DNA from: Vitis vinifera
Taxonomy: Eukaryota; Streptophyta; Magnoliopsida; Vitales; Vitaceae
Reading direction: 5' to 3'
Assembly: GCF_030704535.1 (NCBI RefSeq)
Contig: NC_081813.1
Location: 4,797,001 to 4,861,000 of the forward strand
Length of the DNA: 64,000 nt
Every line of letters begins with the position of its first letter. Position 1 is the stretch's first letter. Below, in pieces: positions 59,301 to 64,000 of the stretch. Both the position numbers and the translations under genes were made by a program. The notes beneath the pieces were generated by a model, which was not told where the DNA came from, made no database searches, and saw only the letters and a list, made by a program, of their open reading frames with translations.

Positions 59301-61110
59301 GAGCTAGGGTTGGTATGAAACACGTGAGTCAGACCATCGGTACTTCTGAATCTAAAAGTTGTGCATTTAAGAGTGTAGTATGTTATTGACTGGAAAGGCA
59401 TGTAAGGTTTATACCAAGGCAATTCACTAGAAAAACTACCTGAGGCAGTCTTGCTTCATCATGATGTTGCTCACTCGATCTAAATATCTCATAGCTTGTG
59501 GTTTCCATTATGTTTGGAGTTCACATCTTCTTTTGAAGTAAATGGTCCTCACTAAAGTGGAGTATTTTGGGAATCGGTGGTCCTATGTAGTGCTGGCACT
59601 GGTTGGATGCTTTTGTCCTCTTCTCCCATCAGATTAGATGCTGACACAGCACTACATCCTGGGTCCTTAAGTTCTTATCTTGATTTTTTATGCTCATGTT
59701 GACACTTTGATGTGCTTTTTTGTTAGGTTTTTCCTTATGATTCATATTCTTATTTACTCTTTTCAACCTCATATACTGGGATGAAGCATTTGTCAACTTT
59801 AGGCACATATTTGATCTCGGCTTCCCTCCTTCCCCATTCTCATCATTGTAACCATGTCAGATGCTAGGTGGATGGTTCCTACAAACAACATACGATTCTC
59901 TAGATGTTGCATGGGTTTGGGTATGAGTGTTGAGCATCGGATATGAGTATGTGTCTAGGTGTTTGATCCTACACAACTTAGAATTTTAAGATACTAGGAC
60001 TCGGCTCTCAAATTTTAGGATATTGGGGCTCAGCTAATAATGATCGAAAAGAGGGGACATAGGTACTAGGAAAAAGAAAAGTGAATTAGAAATAAATCGT
60101 AAGTGAAGATATCTTTTTTAAAAACTATATTTTTTTTACTAGATCCTTGTTTTCCTTGTGTCCCTAAATCTTCTTACAAAAATTCATTTTTCTGTCTACT
60201 CTTCCTTTTTCCTAATGTCATGAGTATCCGAGGAGGATCCAAGCTTACCCATGTCATGAGTTGTCTACTTACGTAGGTTGGTGAAATTGAAGCATCCCAA
60301 ACTTACCCATGTCATGAGTTGTCCACATAGGTAGGTTGGTGAAATTAAAGGATTCAGATATCACAACTCTTAGGTTCATTTTTCACATGGTACCACAAAA
60401 CAACTTTCTCAAAGCACAATCCTGTTCACATTCTTTATCAGATCTGCTATTTGTAATGCTTGACCTCGGATTATATACTGTTCTTGTGCTTGCTTTATTG
60501 ATAGGCACCCTTTTATGTAGTTCAACTGAGATCACCCATTGTTTGCTTGCCTTATTTTCTTGCTAAACATGCATTGGGTAGAACTAGATTTTCTGTCTGG
60601 GAACATAGCTGTTTAATGTGAGGGGGATAGGGTTGAAGCAACATGATACAACTCACTTCATAGGTCATGTCCATTGCTGCAACAAACTTCAAATTCACTG
60701 TTTTACTGCAAATGTGAAAGCCAAAAAAGTAGTAGACAATATGGAAGGTATGGATATTGAAAGTTTGGTGTAGCATTGGATTCTGAGCTGTAGCATGTGG
60801 GTGTGTGACCCAAGCTCCCCCACACGTTATTTTCAGGTCATGTTAATAATTAGCATAACCCCATATGTCTGTTGGTACATGACATTAATCTAGGCTACGT
60901 GTCAACTTATGGTTCACAAGCTTATGAGCCTGTCTTCCCTAATCACCTCGATCACATGTGTAAAATCATAGTTGGAAAGATTGAAGGAGAGGCTCTTATC
61001 TGTACTAGTGAATATGATATTGATGGGTCAGAGGTGGGTGGGTGTCTTGGGGGGAAGGTGTTTACTGGGAGGTAATCATATCAAAGCCTCTTTCCAGCCT
61101 GCCCCAGCTT
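56366..61110. other. Intergenic, no supported gene
   Basis: The first 300 bases are the 3' UTR of the CDI-like gene. The remainder is of more even composition than the other spacers but shows no conserved protein on either strand. The short frames near 57000, 58500, 60340 and 60870 lack homology signals and codon structure. A 58-bp duplication lies at 60244-60350. Confidence 0.5.
60244..60350. repeat. 58-bp direct tandem duplication
   Basis: CTTACCCATGTCATGAGTTG starts at 60244 and again at 60302, and both copies continue through GTAGGTTGGTGAAATT. A few differences separate them. A third, partial CATGTCATGAG-like start at about 60216 may be an older unit. Confidence 0.8.
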
Positions 61111-61117
61111 TATAAAT
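61111..61117 (+). promoter_or_regulatory. TATA box of the cysteine-rich gene
   Basis: TATAAAT, in CAGCTTTATAAATTC, 112 bp before the ATG at 61223. The position fits transcription starting near 61140 with a leader of about 80 bases. Confidence 0.5.
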
Positions 61118-61222
61118 TCTACATGAGGTATGACTTTTAGAGGATAAGATAAGGAGGGATTCTTCTAGTTTTCATAAATATTTTCACCTGCTTTCTGTAG
61201 ACTAGTTTGAGAAACAAGAAAA

Positions 61223-62018
61223 ATGGATAGCGCTCCAGATGCTCAAGAGATGTCCTATTTTGATCATGTCCAAAAACGCAAGGACGAGAAGGGATGCCTC
61301 TATGCTTGGTCTGTATTCCTTTTCCTTCCTTTTTCTTTTTGAATTTGTTTTCCAAAGCTCCAACAGAAAGCAAAAACCCTATGCTTGTTTTCAGTTTTGT
61401 ATATAAAAGAGAGATGAAGTCGTTCTAATCATTCCCCCATACCTCAAGCCAAGAGTAAAGGGATTAACTGGGTTTTTTTTTTTTTTTTTATAAGTTTTTC
61501 TGTTCTTGTTTGCTGTTTGGATATTAGGGAAGGCAAAATTTTCCCAAGTCTCTAAATTTTCATATGGCAGAGAGATTCTTACCTTCGAATCTTTTATAAA
61601 TAATCCGAACATGGAATCAAAAAAGTTTCCACCTATGATGAATTATGATGTTAGTAATATTTAATTTATATTTATTAAAATTATCATATCATTAAATTAT
61701 TTGTTCCTTTTTATGGGTTCTATTATAAATAAATTAAAAGAAAATATTGAAGTATCGGAGTCCAAATCCCGATTATTAAATATGTATGGTGAGATCTAGG
61801 TTATTTGTTACAAAACAAATAACAAATAGAATTAGGGTTCAAAACATTGCTTAAATTTGAAATTTATTGGGAAAAAAAAAAAAAAAAAGATTTAAAAGGT
61901 GATGTGTTGAGTAATGATGAGAGTGAACTGTGAACACAGCGTGTTTGGGGCGTTGTGCTGCTGTTGCTGCTATGAAACGTGCGAGTGCTGCTTGGACTGT
62001 CTCTGCTGCTGTCTCTAA
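61223..62018 (+). CDS. CYSTM-like cysteine-rich membrane peptide, 54 residues
   Basis: A two-exon gene with exons 61223-61308 and 61940-62018 and a 631-bp GT-AG intron that splits a Cys codon (TG|C). The product is 54 residues. Residues 1-24 are polar and charged (opening [19 protein letters not shown], then KDEKG). Residues 25-54 read GCLYACVFGAL followed by a Cys-rich stretch with YETCEC, LDCLC and a terminal Leu. Fourteen of 54 residues are Cys. The layout, a short polar head and a C-terminal Cys-rich hydrophobic module, is that of plant CYSTM-type small membrane-associated proteins, some of which are stress-induced. The HVQKRxxEKGCLYAC head is one I recall from conserved plant peptides. 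Anchoring is probably by the Cys-rich segment, possibly palmitoylated. Function is unknown. A TATA box stands 112 bp upstream. Codon and splice logic agree, so I am fairly sure it is real. Confidence 0.85.
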
Positions 62019-62347
62019 TCTTCTGTCCATGTCTTTATTTCTTTTGTAAAACTTTGTAATAATCATGTTGGAATTTCTTGTATTTTTGGCATCTCCTCCT
62101 TTGCCTGATGTATGCGTGCCTTTTAATTCAGAAGTGATTTTAGTTTTCTCTTGGATGAGAAAGCTATGAAAATGACTCCACTCCATTGTTGATTCCTGTG
62201 CTTGGACCGAATTTTCTTTTCTTAGTTCTAATTTTTTTTTCCCCATAAAAAGAAAAGAAAAGAAAAAAAATGGATGCAATTAAACAATATTCTGAAACAT
62301 GGTCTTCGAGTTTCTTCTCATCCAGAGACGAGTTTGTATAGATTATG
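62019..62347. other. 3' flank of the cysteine-rich gene
   Basis: Probable 3' UTR and spacer. There is an AAGAAAAGAAAAG-type purine run near 62250-62270. No other feature is seen. Confidence 0.5.
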
Positions 62348-62995
62348 TTGGTGTACAACCTTTCCGAATACGAGAGTACTAGACCGCTTCTAAGTACGAC
62401 CTTCTCTTCTGATATGTGCCTTTGTTGCACAATATGGGGAGCCAGGGGGTGTTGACAGCATATCATCAAGAAGGCGTGTGGTGGTTCCAAGCGGTGCTTT
62501 CTCGACGGCATCGCACGGAAAAACCATTTGCTCAGTCCATGGTCAATTGGTGTCTTCCGGTCGATACCTTTTGGTCCGGCCCTGGGCGGGGCTGGTTGCT
62601 TCGCTCAGGACGTTCTCTTCCCAGGGTTTGGCGGTCGCATATCCCCTCTTGGGGATGTGGTCCTGGGTGGATCGGCCCATTTGGGAGACCCGAGAGGTTC
62701 TTTTCCGAAGGGCTGGCCAAGGCCTCATCATCTGTCGACGGTCCTTGGGTAGCTACGCTGAGTTGGGCTACCGGTATCTCATTCTGTTTCCTCAATCAAT
62801 CAGCAGTTCTTAGCTCATCCAGCTGCATCTGATACTCAACTGGCTGGGGCTCGGGTGTCGGTTGTTGCTCCTCAGCTGGCGGGCGGCACACGTATCGTCG
62901 ACGTGGCTAGCTGCCCTGACAGTGCCAATTATTGGTGCACAACATTTTGGAATACGAGAATCCAGTGACTATTCAGAGGACTGACCACTTCGACC
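62348..62995. other. GC-rich island between imperfect direct repeats
   Basis: The stretch from about 62402 to 62930 is much richer in G and C than anything around it. Two related sequences of about 55-64 bp bracket it. The left one starts TTGGTGTACAACCTTTCCGA (62348) and the right one TTGGTGCACAACATTTTGGA (62932). Both continue ATACGAGA and end CGACC. Several chance frames are open on both strands because of the composition, and none resembles a known protein. It may be a piece of a transposable element that I cannot assign to a family. Confidence 0.5.
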
Positions 62996-63018
62996 AAATA
63001 GTCACCGATTACATGAAA

Positions 63019-64000
63019 GGGTCTCCAACGGGCCGGGTTGGGGCACTGAGCCCGTTGACTGGTCAACGTGCCGGGCCGGGCCTTTGATATATCTAAGGCC
63101 CGTGGCCTGGCCCATGGGCCCTCAAGCTGGGCAGGCTTGGTGGGCCGGGCTGGCGGGCCCTCTTTTGGGGTAAAAATTAAAATAATTTTTAATTTTGAAG
63201 GGAGGAACCATAAGGGAGCTAGCCACCAACTGAGCCGGCCCTCTTTTGTGTAACTATTTTGCATTAATTATATATATATTAGAAATGTTGTATGATTTTT
63301 GAAAAAAAATAAAAGTGAGTTGGCTGTTCAACGGTTACATGACTGTTGAACATGCCACTCATAATTCAATTTCAAATATATGACCGTTGAACGGTCTTGA
63401 AATTTAAAAAAAAAATTAAATCCTAATATTTAAATCCCTATAAATATTAAATACCCTCAATTTTTTTCTATTCTCTCAACTCTTAAGCTCTCTCCCATTC
63501 CACAATATTTTCGATTATTGCATTTTGTCTCAAATTATTCAATATTATTGGTGGTGAAAAACAAGCATTGGTGGTTCAAAGAGTTCAAATTTGAAGGAAT
63601 TTCTACTTCGGTTCTCCAATTTAGTAACATACTTCACCTTTTCTTTTATTTATTTGTTACATTTTAATTTTACATTTATTATTTTTAGCATAATATTTTA
63701 TCAATAATTCTAATTATGGCAAGTGGTTCTTGTTTTTCATCTAATGCATGTGATAGCAAAAAATTTACTTCAAATATATGGAATTTTTTTTATAGAATAG
63801 AAATAAATTTAGAAAATAATAAAAAAGAAATAAAAGCAAAATGTAAAATTTGTAACAAACTTCTTAGTGGTGGCTTAAATGCAGGTACAAGTCATTTAAA
63901 AAGGCATCATGAAAATTGTAAAACTAAAAATAATATAGATATTAGAAATTACATGCAATTAGGTAAAGATGAAAGTGAAAATTTAAAAACATTTTTTTAT
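63019..64000 (+). mobile_element. hAT DNA transposon, left part (runs off window)
   Basis: The probable left end is at about 63019 (GGGTCTCCAACGGGCCGGG). It is followed by a dense set of GGGCC/GGCCC sub-terminal motifs to 63155, a common arrangement in plant hAT elements of the BED-transposase type. A leader with two ACCGTTGAACGG/CAACGGT-type motifs, a TATA-like CTATAAATATT (about 63440) and a pyrimidine-rich CTCTCAACTCTTAAGCTCTC follow. The transposase frame starts at 63716 and is open to the edge. The right end and target duplication are outside the window. The exact left end is an estimate. Confidence 0.75.
63716..64000 (+). CDS. hAT transposase N-terminus with BED zinc finger (partial)
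   Basis: The frame runs 95 codons from the ATG to the end of the window without a stop. Residues about 20-75 form a BED zinc finger. There is an aromatic SNIWNFFY start, then CKICNKLL (C-x2-C), then GTSHLKRHHENC supplying the His and Cys ligands. BED fingers at the N-terminus of hAT transposases bind the element's ends. The high Lys/Asn content and A-rich codons differ from the host genes in the window. Whether the copy is whole cannot be told from this fragment. Confidence 0.82.
   Translation, partial: MASGSCFSSNACDSKKFTSNIWNFFYRIEINLENNKKEIKAKCKICNKLLSGGLNAGTSHLKRHHENCKTKNNIDIRNYMQLGKDESENLKTFFY

Noticed and set aside
62416-62832. Overlapping long frames in the GC-rich island on both strands
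   Set aside because: Low stop density from high GC explains them. The frames compete with one another and none has a recognisable domain.
1-64000. CRISPR arrays, operons, riboswitches, tRNA or rRNA genes
   Set aside because: None seen. The DNA is a plant nuclear segment, GTTCGAATCC-like text at 51071 has no tRNA fold around it, and the only regular repeats are the tandem units listed.

Overview
The window is nuclear DNA from a flowering plant. It is AT-rich, its genes have several GT-AG introns, and the spaces between them are full of short inverted-repeat transposons. The gene content (Aux/IAA repressors, a CDI-type glycosyltransferase, a CYSTM-like cysteine-rich peptide, a nuclear copy of plastid rpl14) indicates a eudicot. 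The style of the repeats suggests grapevine (Vitis), but that is an impression and cannot be proved without a search.

The left part (about 5.5 to 29.6 kb) is a tandem array of six minus-strand genes for membrane-anchored RING-H2 E3 ubiquitin ligases of the At1g12760/At1g63170/At4g11680 type. I rebuilt all six as four-exon genes with matching splice phases. The copy furthest from its neighbours (5570-10097) is the long, canonical form of 442 residues. The other five are shorter, 286 to 319 residues, because the N-terminal exon lacks the Ser/Asn-rich head and the linker after the second membrane segment. Intergenic and 3' flanking stretches are also repeated between copies, so the array grew by duplication of whole gene-plus-flank units.

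The middle (about 30 to 41.5 kb) holds fossils. A decayed ABCF4 (GCN4-like) ABC-protein pseudogene is split by a small broken Ty1/copia element that kept its LTRs, primer site and 5-bp target duplication. A worn nuclear copy of the plastid gene rpl14 lies at about 34.05-34.41 kb, a three-copy 253-bp tandem repeat at 38.5-39.3 kb, and three neighbouring Tourist-like MITEs at 40.6-41.5 kb.

The right part carries the single-copy genes, all on the plus strand: an IAA19/IAA6-like Aux/IAA repressor (42062-43937), an IAA15-like Aux/IAA repressor (51843-52838), a CDI-like nucleotide-sugar transferase (55589-56365) and a 54-residue, two-exon CYSTM-like cysteine-rich peptide (61223-62018) that is easy to miss because each exon is under 90 bp. 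The last kilobase is the left end of a hAT DNA transposon with a BED zinc-finger transposase running off the window.

The RING ligases and the Aux/IAA proteins both belong to ubiquitin-dependent signalling in a general sense, but nothing in the sequence links them in one pathway. I found no wholly new system. The most informative observations are the RING array, the tiny cysteine-rich gene, the plastid-derived fossil and the exact insertion of the copia element into the ABCF4 fossil.
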